Below, piece by piece: positions 34,227-44,700 of a stretch of DNA of 64,000 nt. The DNA is taken from the NCBI GenBank assembly GCA_038503075.1, contig JBCAML010000009.1, positions 1,364,001-1,428,000 of the forward strand, written 5' to 3'. The translations under genes were made by a program, and so were the position numbers. The stretch is from Gyromitra esculenta (taxonomy: Eukaryota; Ascomycota; Pezizomycetes; Pezizales; Discinaceae). Within the stretch, counting starts at the first letter, position 1. Each line of letters opens with the position of its first letter. The notes under the pieces were generated by a model. That model was not told where the DNA came from, ran no database searches, and saw nothing but the letters and a program-made list of their open reading frames with translations.

Positions 34227-36377
34227 GTGAAAATTCTCTGACATTTCTTCGTCAGAATTTGTATTTGCATAAAGATTAACAGGGGTCCTGGAGATCCGCC
34301 CCTTTGGAGCGGTAACTCCGCTCACGGCCCCCTTTGCAGGTGGCGCTGTCGCGGCCCTCGTCTTGGGCGCTAGCTTCAAACGCTTCTCCAATGCATCCCC
34401 AGCACTTTGCTCATTCTTTTCGGGTTTGACCCATTTTCGTTCACGACTGGCGCCGGCTTGCGCGGATGATACCGTTCGGGGTTCCTTCGCGTCGCACGTC
34501 TTCCAATGACAGTCGGGTCGACCACACCTAGTGCAGTGTTTCGCCCGCCTGCGTCGATCAACTAGGTCCTGACTTACCCCTTCATGGGCAGCCTTCCAAC
34601 CCGAGGCATCTCCTGTGCTGTTAGTGGGGGGAGGGGCATCTTTCTTAGGGGTATCCTCCTTGGCATTACTTTTTGAGTCCTTTTTGACTCTGCTTTTGAA
34701 CCCCTTTTCCCGACGTTCCTCCTGCTTTTTCTCCTCCTTTTTCCCACGACCATCCGTGGCTGGGAGACCTCTATTCTCCAGTTTCTGGTGATACAAATAC
34801 TCCTCCCACAACCTTCCTCTTGATCGTAAGGCCTCTAGCCATTGCACATCGTCATCAAACGGGCCACACCCTACCATCAACTCTCGTATCTTGAGAGGGA
34901 TCTTCGCTTCGACCTTCATCCTCCACAGTGTCCCAGCCATTCCAACCTTTATGTTTAGGTTGCTCATTTTGAGGATATATTCCTCAACGGTTGTGTAAGG
35001 TACACGATCCATGGCATATATGGCATCGCGTTTTTCGTCCGGAGAGCAGAATACTTCCTTCATCTTTAGTGAGAAGGTTGCCCAATAGGCGTACTCTGGT
35101 TCCTGGATTTGTCCTTCGGCTCCGTCCATCTTGTTGGTATACATAACAACATATGGTCGAGCCTTGTTTCCTTCACAACGGCTGGCGGCATAGTGGATTT
35201 TGTGTCGGTCGCTGGTCCAAAGCCACTCATTCATCTCAAAATATACTTCGCAGCTTCGGATCCATGCTCTGAGATCCTGGTTTGTGGCAGCAGTGAATTT
35301 TTCTGGTTCACCGATCGGGATCTTGTGGTGTCGTGATGACGGTGACGCTTGGGGGTACCTGTGATCAATGGTGATTACCATCTCACCAGGGTTATTTTGG
35401 GGGGGTGGCGGTGGAGGAGCATTACTTGGTGCCCTCCGCCGCCGGTTTTCTCTTTCTCTTCTTCTGCTGGCCAGCCATCGATTGGTATCTTCGATGTTCT
35501 TCCTGGCCCTTTCTTCCTCCGAATCATCCGATGACGATCCGTCACCTGATCCTGGGGCGCCAGCACCAACACGGTAATTGGGTCCATGTGGGGGCTGCCC
35601 ACCATTACCCCCGTGTGCTCCAGAGGGTTCACCTCGTTCACTTTGGGCTGGTTCCTTTCCTTTTTCGCTTCTAGTGGGAGGCAGTTGGGGTGCATGAATA
35701 GAGCCGCTGAGGCCTGCTTCTGATCGGGCTGGTAGTTCTGACTGAGCACGAATATGTTGAGTGATCTGGCTGAGTAACACTCCCTGATCGTTAAGCTGAC
35801 TTCGTTGTCTTTGCATTTCTCCTACTGTTTCCCCCACTATAGCTTCGACTACCGTTTCCACCCTTCCAATGCGCTGGTGTGCCTCATGTCCTTGCTGTTG
35901 CAGGGCCAGGCCAATGTTATTACCAAGACCGTGAACCAGTACTTCGATACGGGCGAGTTCTTCGGCCGAGAACTCCTGTTGGTCTGCCATGCGCTGCTGG
36001 ATATGGGTTAGGCTTAGATATTGAGTTTGAGCCTGTGAGTTAAGTTGGTTTAGGGCAACGGTGTTTCCTGCCTGAGCCTCTTCTTGCCTTAGTACAACGT
36101 GTCTAAAGGCTTCGTTTAGCGTAAGCATGAGATTATCACGCTGTGCATGAACATCCTCAATTTGAGCACTGCTCCGTAGGAATTGCGGATGAGGCGTGAA
36201 GTGTTTTGGAATGAAGGGCTTAGGAGCGGGTGTGAGATGGGTAGTTCTTCGACGGGCCAAGGAGTTCCTCGAAGAGTGTCTCGAGATGGGAACCTCGTAA
36301 CCGTCGACATGTCTGTATCCATCACAAATACATCCGCCATTATAGTTGAATAACCAAAGTATTGATATGCCTATCAA
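34224..36377 (-). pseudogene. E4 gag
   Basis: The frame is about 700 codons with a long coiled N-terminal region, a Pro/Gly-rich linker, a gag core (HKIPIGEPEKFTAATNQDLRAWI) and a zinc-knuckle-like cluster (CTRCGRPDCHWKTC). The ATG expected from copy E5 (complement of about 36338-36340) is in another phase, because one T is missing about 40 bases after it (near 36304-36308). The copy is therefore frameshifted at its start. Confidence 0.85.
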
Positions 36378-36382
36378 TATAC

Positions 36383-37324
36383 TGTAAGACCGGTACTTCT
36401 TACCGCACAGGAAATCTCCAAGAAGCTTTAGATAACAATCTAGACGCTATAACCTGCCCGGTTGCTATCCGCAACACAATACACAGGCGCAAGTCCTAAC
36501 TGCTTCTTATGAACCGCTAAAAGATAACCGTAGGGTTCAAAGTAGGGACGAGCAAAGTTCCGTGAAGAACTTCCAATAGTAAGGTTTTAATAACTAATCG
36601 CCGGCCAAGGCCTTGCTAAGCGAGATAAAAGTAATTCACAAGTAAAAGAGTAAATTGCACGGAAGTAATTTTGCTAGAAACAATATAATATTGATAAGGC
36701 TCGTTCTTCGTCGCTAATGATCCGACTCAGAGTTTACATCCACTGCGAGAGTATTTATAATGCCTCCTCTCTACTATGTTTGGGTATAGTGTGGTGTAGA
36801 GGCGCTAACTACTATGACAACATGAAACCACTTCGCCTTATCTCCATACCCGATACCCCATCGAGTTCCTCGCCCGATCCGCGATTCTCCGAGCAGTATG
36901 CATGTCGGTAACACGGGAGTTACGTATTCGTCTTCATTGCGTTCGTCTCTTCGAGACGATCATTTCGCCTATCCGAATCGTCGCGTAGCATTGCGTTCCC
37001 TTATCTTTGTCAGTCTGTAACTCCGCCAGTTTTGGTCCGATTCGCAATCTGTTTGAACCACAGCGAAGCCAGACACTTCCCCTACATACCCTCCGGGTCC
37101 CATTCCGCCGGACGGTTTTGCTTGACGGCCTAGGGGTTACTTTTGCCCTCCGGGACAGGTCTTTTCTGGTGCTGTCCCCCCTTCTCCAAATACTATACCT
37201 ACTGGAAGGATTGGAGGCAGGGTAACAGGCTCCAGTCCCGATCCGGAAGGTGCTAAAGTAGGGTAACTCCAAAGATAGGGTAACTCCAGGGCCAGGAACT
37301 CCTTCAAAAGGTACAGGTATAACA
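36383..37324 (-). repeat. 5' LTR of E4 (family B)
   Basis: 942-bp LTR, TG...CA on the minus strand, matching 29229-30177 apart from a few small deletions. It is followed on the gag side by a perfect 8-bp hairpin at 36360-36379. Confidence 0.95.
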
Positions 37325-37329
37325 CAGTG

Positions 37330-37397
37330 AGTTTGCCACCAGTGTGATTTCAATGGGAATAGCAACTGATCATTTTAGGTTTTGTAGATTTTTCTGA
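37330..37397 (+). pseudogene. severed 3' end of zinc-finger gene
   Basis: Continues the frame of the ORF at 28820 after one copy of CAGTG and ends at TGA 37395-37397. It is now separated from its start by 8.1 kb of E4. Confidence 0.6.
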
Positions 37398-37659
37398 GGA
37401 AAATCCTTAGGAGCCGCTGGCAACGGTTATATTTTTGTCCCTGGTCCTGTAATAATGTTTCGAATTAGCAATTGAAACAGACTATTTGGCGCCGTATATA
37501 AATAATGTTTAATTGGTATGATGCAAAAATAGATGCTTTGTAGGCCCAACTACTATTTAAGACCCGTTACCTGCAGCACTTTCGAGATGTATTCCAAGCA
37601 ACTACTTCAATACATCTACATCTCATCCTCCGACTCATACAATTTTACCATAATTAAAT

Positions 37660-38331
37660 ATGTTTGCATTCTATCTATTCATTGGTTATTGCTACGCGTT
37701 TCAAGTCAATGTTTTGCTGGCCGAACCCATTGAGGCTTTTATTTCTGTGTCAATTAGAACGGATGGCCCTGCCCACTCCGTACCCACGACTTTGGTCACG
37801 TCAATCTTATCGCTTACGTCAGAGCCACTGCATGCGACCACGTCGACACATGCCTGGAGCACTGCATACATGACACCTGCATCCACTCCAGCTCTCTCGC
37901 ATAACTGGACCGCCACGTCTGAGAAAAATCTTACTGCAAACAGCACTACGGCAACGATGCCGACATCTCTCACTACCAACTACACCACGATCAGTACGCC
38001 AATTCCGCTGCAAGGCTGGAACACTACCTTTAACACCACGTCGCTCGAGATGCACAACTGGAATCATACGTCGACTGCTTCGCTACTCGTTAGTACAACT
38101 GAACTAAGTCCACCAATTTATATGACGCAAACTTGTGGAGTTTTTTGGCCAATCCCTTCAGGCAATACTCCGGCTTGCAAAAATGCGCCTCTCTCGGCAG
38201 TTAATTCTTCCATTGCTCTTCCTTCCACTTCGAGCGTCTCGCCAAATTCTGTCTCCCGCGTCTCCAGTGTCCAGAGCTCCAGCTTTGGCTCTTTTCTTGC
38301 GTTACATATCGCGATGTATCTTTTCATCTAA
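37660..38331 (+). CDS. secreted Ser/Thr-rich glycoprotein, probable GPI anchor
   Basis: The 223-residue ORF begins with a hydrophobic signal (MFAFYLFIGYCYAFQVNVLL). The body is Thr/Ser-rich with many N-glycosylation sequons (NWT, NLT, NST, NYT, NTT, NHT, NSS). Only two Cys residues occur, around residues 159-171 (TCGVFWP and ACKNAP). The end is Ser-rich then hydrophobic (SSSFGSFLALHIAMYLFI), as in a GPI-attachment signal. The likely site is the cell wall or outer face of the plasma membrane. No enzyme domain is seen; an adhesin-like or wall protein is possible. Confidence 0.6.
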   Translation: MFAFYLFIGYCYAFQVNVLLAEPIEAFISVSIRTDGPAHSVPTTLVTSILSLTSEPLHATTSTHAWSTAYMTPASTPALSHNWTATSEKNLTANSTTATMPTSLTTNYTTISTPIPLQGWNTTFNTTSLEMHNWNHTSTASLLVSTTELSPPIYMTQTCGVFWPIPSGNTPACKNAPLSAVNSSIALPSTSSVSPNSVSRVSSVQSSSFGSFLALHIAMYLFI

Positions 38332-38435
38332 AAATTGGGACCCTATTGCCGGAGAGAGTGATAACTACTCGCTGAAGTTCTTGTACCCGGAACCGAATTG
38401 TTATACTTGAATTGTCTCTGTCGCATTAATCTCTC

Positions 38436-38676
38436 AGAATTGTCTGAATTGTTTGAATTGTCTGAATTGTTTGAATTGTCTGAATTGTTTGAATTGTCTG
38501 AATTGTTTGAATTGTCTGAACTGTTTGAATTGTCTGAATTGTTTGAATTGTCTGAATTGTTTGAATTGTTTGAACTGTTTGAAATGTCTAAATTGTTTGA
38601 ATTGTTTGAATTGTTTGAATTGTTTGAATTGTTTGAATTGTTTGAATTATCTAAATTGTTTGAATTGTTTGAATTG
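38436..38676. repeat. minisatellite of 10-bp TGAATTGTYT units
   Basis: About 24 tandem units alternate TGAATTGTCT and TGAATTGTTT in the left half and become TGAATTGTTT-only in the right half. Frames through it stay open (FELSELFELSE or NCLNCL patterns), but these are consequences of the repeat and not genes. Confidence 0.95.
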
Positions 38677-38719
38677 ATACAACACGCTCATATTCGATAA
38701 CTATTGATATATACATTTG

Positions 38720-38896
38720 TGGGATGTTCCCGGAAATATGCAAGAAAGACGTAAGAAAAAATATTGCGCAGTAACCTAACACATAAACAAACCAAAGAAA
38801 TGGGAGAAACGGGATGTTCCCGGAAATATGCAAGAAAGACGAAAGAAAAAATATTGCGCAGAAACCTAACACATAAAAAAACCAAAGAAATGGGAA
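38720..38896 (+). repeat. two tandem about 92-bp units, inverted relative to 26941-27043
   Basis: Each unit carries GATGTTCCCGGAAATATGCA, ATATTGCGCAG, AACCTAACACATAAA and CCAAAGAAATGGGA. The two copies differ at few positions. They lie just after the minisatellite. Confidence 0.88.
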
Positions 38897-39885
38897 ACAT
38901 TGCATTTTCAATCGTGTATATGAAAAAAAAAAAAAATCCTACTCAACATCCGAAAATCCTTCAGCAGCATTCTCGCCCTCATCGTCTGAATCAGAATACA
39001 TCAGACGGTCTTCCTGTATCGCGCTTTTATTACTATTTTTCTTGACAGGCTCAGCCACTGAAAGGCCTGCTCTCCAGGCCACTTGTATGGCCTTGGATCG
39101 TGAGATGGAACTACTGGATTCACTTGTATGTCAAGCAGTACCACAGGGAGGGATGATGCCAATATCACGTTGTTTCGCAAAATAGTAAATCTCCCAATCG
39201 CCCACCTGGGCTCCCCTAGTCGCGGCCCAATCAGATCTGGTCTCAAAGGTGCTGAACGACTCTTTGGTGAGATCGATGCGCTTCAGGAGTTCTTTGTCGC
39301 ATAATTCTTCGGCAAATTGTGTTCGCCAGCTGACTTCCACCATACAATCACCTATTCGTCGACCATGCTTCTTGGCACTCAGCCTATTAAGCGTATGATA
39401 CCCCTTATGTGCCACTCCAATGATACCAATCAGAGCTTGTAGAAGCTTTGTCTTGAAGGCGTACGGACGTTCCTTAATCCGGTGGAGAAGTCTATTGGTA
39501 ACTTTTGTCGAGTTATAAACAGCGCTATTGGATTCCAGCGATTCTCTTGTTTCGAAGAGCTGATCGCCAAGGGATATCAATTTATACGATCCAGGACTGA
39601 TCATCAGGGCGAGAAGATTTCCCCGAAAAGCGACAATTTTGTTACTGGTTGGTACTAAAACCGGTGAGGACAGAAACGGGGTAACGACGACTTGGGTGGG
39701 TGTTCGGCGAATTAAGCTGAACTGTTCCTTCACACGGTTGAGTTGGCTCACTGTTAGCTGCACCTTCGGAGCCTCGCCGCCCTTAAGAGGTTCACCAAGT
39801 CCATCGTCGATAAATCGAAAAAATGTATCATTGTTCTCGTCATTGGCCGAAATAGACAAGTTGTCATGAGACCACTCGAGGAAAG

Positions 39886-40336
39886 TTTCACGGATTAATT
39901 CAGAAGATGAATTGTGGGTTGATTAGGCGATTGTTTTGTTATTGGATGGTTGTTTAGTTTCTTTGTTGTTCGGCTATATTCAGGGTTGTTGGAATAATGT
40001 CTTTGTGTTTCGGTTGTTGTCGGGATGTTGTCGGTGTTACCGAAAAGCGGGGTATTTAAGGAAGGATTTCGGTCGCTTTTGTTTCTACTTCTCTTTTCTC
40101 CTTAAGCAACGTTCTCGTTTACCTTCTTCGGTACTCATTAAGAAATACTACCTCGATTCTATCTCAGAATCCTCGCTGTCGCTGTTCATCTCGCTGCACT
40201 TATCTCGCCTTGAGATAGACCCATCGTAGAACCTGTAGAAACACTGCACTCTTCAAAAACGCGTTGATACCTCATTAAGTAGCACTGCTCACCTTCAGGG
40301 ATACTGAAGGGCTTAACGAGGGACTCGACCGTGAGA
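39886..40336 (+). repeat. 5' LTR of E1
   Basis: Contains a TATA box (GGTATTTAAGG near 40050), the self-priming segment AAGCAACGT at 40104-40112, and hairpins at 40155-40171 and about 40275-40317. The short inverted ends are TTTCACGG/CCGTGAGA. Confidence 0.93.
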
Positions 40337-40350
40337 TTACGTTGCTTCCG
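40337..40350 (+). promoter_or_regulatory. primer-binding site of E1, complementary to its own 5' leader
   Basis: TTACGTTGCTTCC follows the LTR directly. ACGTTGCTT (40339-40347) is the exact reverse complement of AAGCAACGT at 40104-40112. It does not start with TGG as a tRNA-primed site would. Confidence 0.65.
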
Positions 40351-40405
40351 ACATCTACACCTTCTACCACTCTACCATTACCAGCACACCTGACACTCCT
40401 CCACC

Positions 40406-41698
40406 ATGGAAGGAGCCGCTGTCGCCGCAAAACGCTTTCCCACTAGAGAAGCTTTTGCTCAGGCCTACCGAGACGACCCTGCGGAGCTATACAATGAACT
40501 CAGGGAATTAAACCAAGCCCTGGAAGACCAAATTGACGCCCTCCAGGAAAGCGAACGGGAAAACGAGGTAAAACTCAATACTGCCCAGATCCAAACTGAT
40601 AATGCCCTCCGTCACGCAACCGAACAAGACCAACGGGTTACCGAAGCCGCCAGCCTAATTGCTCGACTTCGACAAGAACGGAACGAAGCTCGATCCGCCA
40701 CCCAAGCACCCCCCGCTCCACCCAACCTTACAGCTACCCCTCCCCCGCCGTCAAACACCCACCGGTCAGAACGCATGCCGGATCCAGAAAAATTCGATGG
40801 ATCCCGAGCAAAACTCCCCGGTTTTATTCTCCAATTACGCTCCAAGTTAACCGTCAACCGAGACCGCTTTGCAAATGAAACCACGATGATACTTTACACT
40901 ATCAATCGACTGGAAGGAGCGGCCCTGGAACAAGTCCGTCATACGGTTCTCCCCTCAGGCCTCACCACTTGGAATAACGCAGAGGAACTCATCGCCGCCC
41001 TGGAAACTGCATTTGGAGACCCGGACCCAACTGGAACTGCTCGACGAGAACTCCACCAGTTACGCCAGGGGAAACGTGATTTCTCGGCCTACTTGGCCGA
41101 CTTTCAAAGAATAATGGGCCAGTTAAATTTTGACGAGAACTCGAAGATGGACGCATTGGAACACGGCATGTCCGAAGAGTTAAAAGAAGCCATGGTGTTT
41201 GCCCCGATCGCCCCTGCTAACCTACCGGAGATGATTCTCACCCTCACCCGACTGGATAACCGTATCCGAGCTCGCAAGGCAGAAAAACGAGGAAACGCCA
41301 GAGACAATATGGGTCAATTCAATGCCCCCGCCGCCTTCACCCCTGCCTCCTCCTTTACCCCAGGAGGATTAGCCCCTATGGACCTATCTTTCGGACGAAC
41401 CAGCAATCTCTCTCGCCCTCCTCAAGACCAACGATACACGATGGTTAATGGACGAAGAAAACTCTCGGAAGAAGAGAAACAATGGCGCCGCGCCACCGGA
41501 AAGTGCATGTTCTGTGCCGCCCCGGATCATTCTTACGCCAATTGCCCCTCTGCCCCCAAGAAACCTACGATGAGAGGAGCCCTCACCGCACCACCCGCTA
41601 ACCGCACACCTCCGGCCTCCTCTCTACCACCACCACCTCTTCCCCCTCAGTTTTTTGCCCTAGAGTCCGCAAACGCCTCGAATGAGGATTTAAACTAG
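40406..41698 (+). CDS. E1 gag (capsid/nucleocapsid)
   Basis: 430 residues from an ATG in good context (CCACCATGG). An N-terminal coiled coil (about 30-100) and a Pro-rich linker precede the gag core RSERMPDPEKFDGSRAKLPG with the retrotransposon-gag helices (about 120-270). A classic zinc knuckle C-x2-C-x4-H-x4-C (CMFCAAPDHSYANC) sits near residue 370. The stop codon directly follows a U-UUA-AAC heptamer. It assembles virus-like particles and packages element RNA in the cytoplasm. Confidence 0.95.
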   Translation: MEGAAVAAKRFPTREAFAQAYRDDPAELYNELRELNQALEDQIDALQESERENEVKLNTAQIQTDNALRHATEQDQRVTEAASLIARLRQERNEARSATQAPPAPPNLTATPPPPSNTHRSERMPDPEKFDGSRAKLPGFILQLRSKLTVNRDRFANETTMILYTINRLEGAALEQVRHTVLPSGLTTWNNAEELIAALETAFGDPDPTGTARRELHQLRQGKRDFSAYLADFQRIMGQLNFDENSKMDALEHGMSEELKEAMVFAPIAPANLPEMILTLTRLDNRIRARKAEKRGNARDNMGQFNAPAAFTPASSFTPGGLAPMDLSFGRTSNLSRPPQDQRYTMVNGRRKLSEEEKQWRRATGKCMFCAAPDHSYANCPSAPKKPTMRGALTAPPANRTPPASSLPPPPLPPQFFALESANASNEDLN

Positions 41699-41733
41699 TC
41701 CAACCAAGGTCGATCAGTGACCCTACCTTGGTT
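41689..41733 (+). promoter_or_regulatory. programmed -1 frameshift signal of E1
   Basis: TTTAAAC (41689-41695) is in the X-XXY-YYZ phase of gag immediately before the TAG stop. After a 6-nt spacer there is a perfect 9-bp hairpin, AACCAAGGT (41702-41710) with ACCTTGGTT (41725-41733). The loop contains GTGACCC. Slipping back one base enters the pol frame at CTA (41695). Confidence 0.8.
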
Positions 41734-44700
41734 TCAAATTTCTTACCTTTATCTGCATTTTCTATTTCAGGGTTTTCGGTTTCCGGTATAAGCGTGGAGG
41801 ATCAATTGGATGGGGAACACTTTGTAGTAGCATGCAAGATTTCCCATAGCAATAAAGTTATAAACACACACGCTTTGCTAGACACCGGAGCCTCCGGGTT
41901 TGCATTTATTGACAAGAAATTCGCGAGTCACCATTCTCTTCCCCTTACCCTCCTAAAAACACCCCGACAACTTGAAGTTATCGATGGACGCCCTGTTGCC
42001 TCCGGAGATATCACCCATATCGCAAAACTCAATCTATCCATTGGTAACCATCAAGAACAAGCGCCCTGTTTTGTAACTCAATTAGGTCACTACCCCTTGG
42101 TCTTGGGAATACCATGGATGAAACATCACGACGTACATCTCCAGTTCGCCGATAAACGCATCGAGTTTAACTCTAAACTCTGTACCACCCACTGCGCCCC
42201 TCACTCCCCCGTCGTCATCTCCCCATCAATCCCTGCTCCCCCCAGACTAAACATGTCCTTTATCGGCGCTGCCAGCTTTAGGACTCTTGCTAGGAAACGC
42301 ACTCACCAAGCCTACGCCATGTCCCTCTATGAGATAAACAAGCTTATAGACAATACGACAACCAAGGAGGAATGGAAATCTAGGATCCCCGCTGAGTATC
42401 ATGACTTCCTAGACATGTTCGACAAAGCAAAAGCACAAGGACTACCCCCACACCGCCCCTACGACCATAAAATACAATTAATGGAAGGGAAAGATGCACC
42501 ATTTGGACCACTCTATGGGATGTCAAGAGAGGAACTCATTGTTCTTAAGAAGTACATTGAAGACAACCTAGAGAAAGGTTTTATTCGCGCTAGCTCCTCT
42601 CCCGCCGGCTCCCCTGTATTGTTCGTGAAAAAAGCAGACGGCTCCCTCCGACTATGTGTTGACTATAGAGGCCTAAACGCCATTACCGTCAAGGATCGAT
42701 ACACTTCCCCTCTTATACGAGAGACTCTGGACCGATTAGCAAAAGCGCAATGGTATACCAAACTCGACCTCCGCGACGGTTATCATCAAATTCGAATCGC
42801 TGAAGGAGAGGAATGGAAAACCGCTTTCCGAACCCGCTATGGTCTCTACGAATATCAGGTGATGCCCTTTGGACTGACCAATGCTCCCGGCACCTTCCAA
42901 CGCTTCGTGAATGACTGCCTCACCGAATACCTAGATATCTTTTGCACTGCATACCTAGACGACATTCTCATTTACAGTGACACCTTCGACGAACACCAAA
43001 CTCATGTTCGAAAGGTTCTACAGACGCTAAAGGATAATAACATTCTCCTTAAGCCCGAGAAATGTGAGTTTGAAGTACAGACGACAAAATACCTAGGCCT
43101 AATCCTTACTCCCGACGGCATCAAGATGGACGAAGAGAAATTAAAAGCCGTTCGAGAGTGGGGAACTCCAAAAAGTGTTAAGGATGTGCAAGCATTCTTA
43201 GGATTTGCTAATTTTTACCGCCGGTTTATCCTGGGATTCTCGAAACTCGCTTCACCTCTTACTGCCCTTACGAGGAAAGGCATCAACTTCGAATGGACCG
43301 TCGAAGCCGACATCGCCTTCGAAAACCTAAAATACGCATTCACCACCGCCCCTATCCTCATCCACTTTGATCCTGATAAAAAAATCATTGTGGAAACCGA
43401 CGCTTCAGACTTTGTATCAGGCGGAGTCTTATCGCAGTACGATGACGCAGGAATCCTACATCCCGTAGCCTTCTTTTCAAAGAAGCATTCACCTGCGGAA
43501 TGTAACTACGAAATCTACGACAAGGAACTACTTGCCATTATCCGAGTCTTTGAAGAATGGCGTCCAGAATTGGAAGGTTCAAAACACCCAATCGACGTCA
43601 TCAGCGATCACAAAAACCTTGAGTATTTCATGAGCACTAAACAACTCAACCGGCGCCAAGCCAGATGGGCTGAATACCTATCTCGTTTTGATTTTGTGAT
43701 CACCTACAGACCGGGAAGTCAAGGAGGAAAGCCGGATGCGTTAACCAGGAGATCAGGAGATCTCCCCAAGGAAGGGGATGAACGGTTAGCACACCAGAGC
43801 CAGGTGGTGCTAAAGAAGGAGAACATTGATCCCAAGATAAGTTTGTTGTCGGCTTCTTTATCAAATGAAGCCGCTGAACTGGACGTCCCTCTGAAAAAAC
43901 TCTTCCTAGAAGGGTATATCGCTGACAAGTTCCCAGAAAAAATACTTTTAGCGTTAAAGAATAAGGACCGACAATCAAAGGAGATCACTTTAAGTGAATG
44001 CACGGAGGAAAATAACCGATTATACTATCGGGAGAAACTCTATGTGCCCGATTTTGACCCTCTTCGCCTAGAGCTTATTAGGAGACATAATGACGCCCCC
44101 GCTGCAGGACACCCTGGACGAGATAAAACCTTCGAACTAATAAGTAGAAGTTTTTACTGGCCAAAGATGAGGGAAACTATCGGCCGCTATGTACGTAACT
44201 GCCATATATGCCAAAAAGCAAAACCAGTTACCCAACGCACCCAAGGAGTTCTCCGCCCGTTGCCTATCCCAAACCGTCCTTGGCAAGAGATCTCGATGGA
44301 CTTCGTTACAAGCCTCCCAGAATCCGAGGGTTATGATGCTATCTTGGTTATTGTAGACCGCTTATCAAAAATGCGCCACTTAATCCCTTGTAACACTACG
44401 GTCAACTCTCGAGACGTCGCCGATTTATATCTTCAACACGTATGGAAACTCCATGGGCTACCTACGTACGTTACTTCCGACCGAGGCACCCAGTTTACAG
44501 CCCACTTCTGGAAAGAGCTCTGTAAACGCTTAGGAATCCAGGCCCGAATGTCTACTGCATTCCACCCGGAAACCGATGGACAAACGGAACGACTGAACGC
44601 AGTCATGGAACAATACCTGCGCTCATACGTGTCCTATCAACAAGGGGACTGGAGCAAATGGCTAGCCATGGTGGAATTCTCAGCTAATAACCAAGAATCG

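Larger units (their letters stand above)
29229..37324 (-). mobile_element. LTR retrotransposon E4 (family B), Ty3/gypsy chromovirus
   Basis: This 8.1-kb element has two LTRs of about 945 bp with TG...CA ends and a 5-bp target duplication CAGTG on both sides. On the minus strand the order is 5' LTR, gag, protease-RT-RNase H, integrase, chromodomain, 3' LTR. A polypurine tract (AGGAGGGGGATAC on the minus strand) abuts the 3' LTR at 30178. The copy carries at least two single-base frameshifts, in gag and in pol, and is probably not autonomous. Confidence 0.95.

Noticed and set aside
34215..34240. Frameshift heptamer between E4 gag and pol
   Set aside because: Pol is in the minus-1 phase, but GAG-AAT-TTT-CAC-TAG does not contain an X-XXY-YYZ heptamer, so the mechanism is left open.
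38398..38700. ORFs rich in FELSELFELSE or NCLNCL
   Set aside because: They are products of reading through the 10-bp minisatellite.
40337..40350. tRNA-primed primer-binding site in family A
   Set aside because: The sequence does not begin with TGG and matches the element's own leader better than any tRNA end I know.
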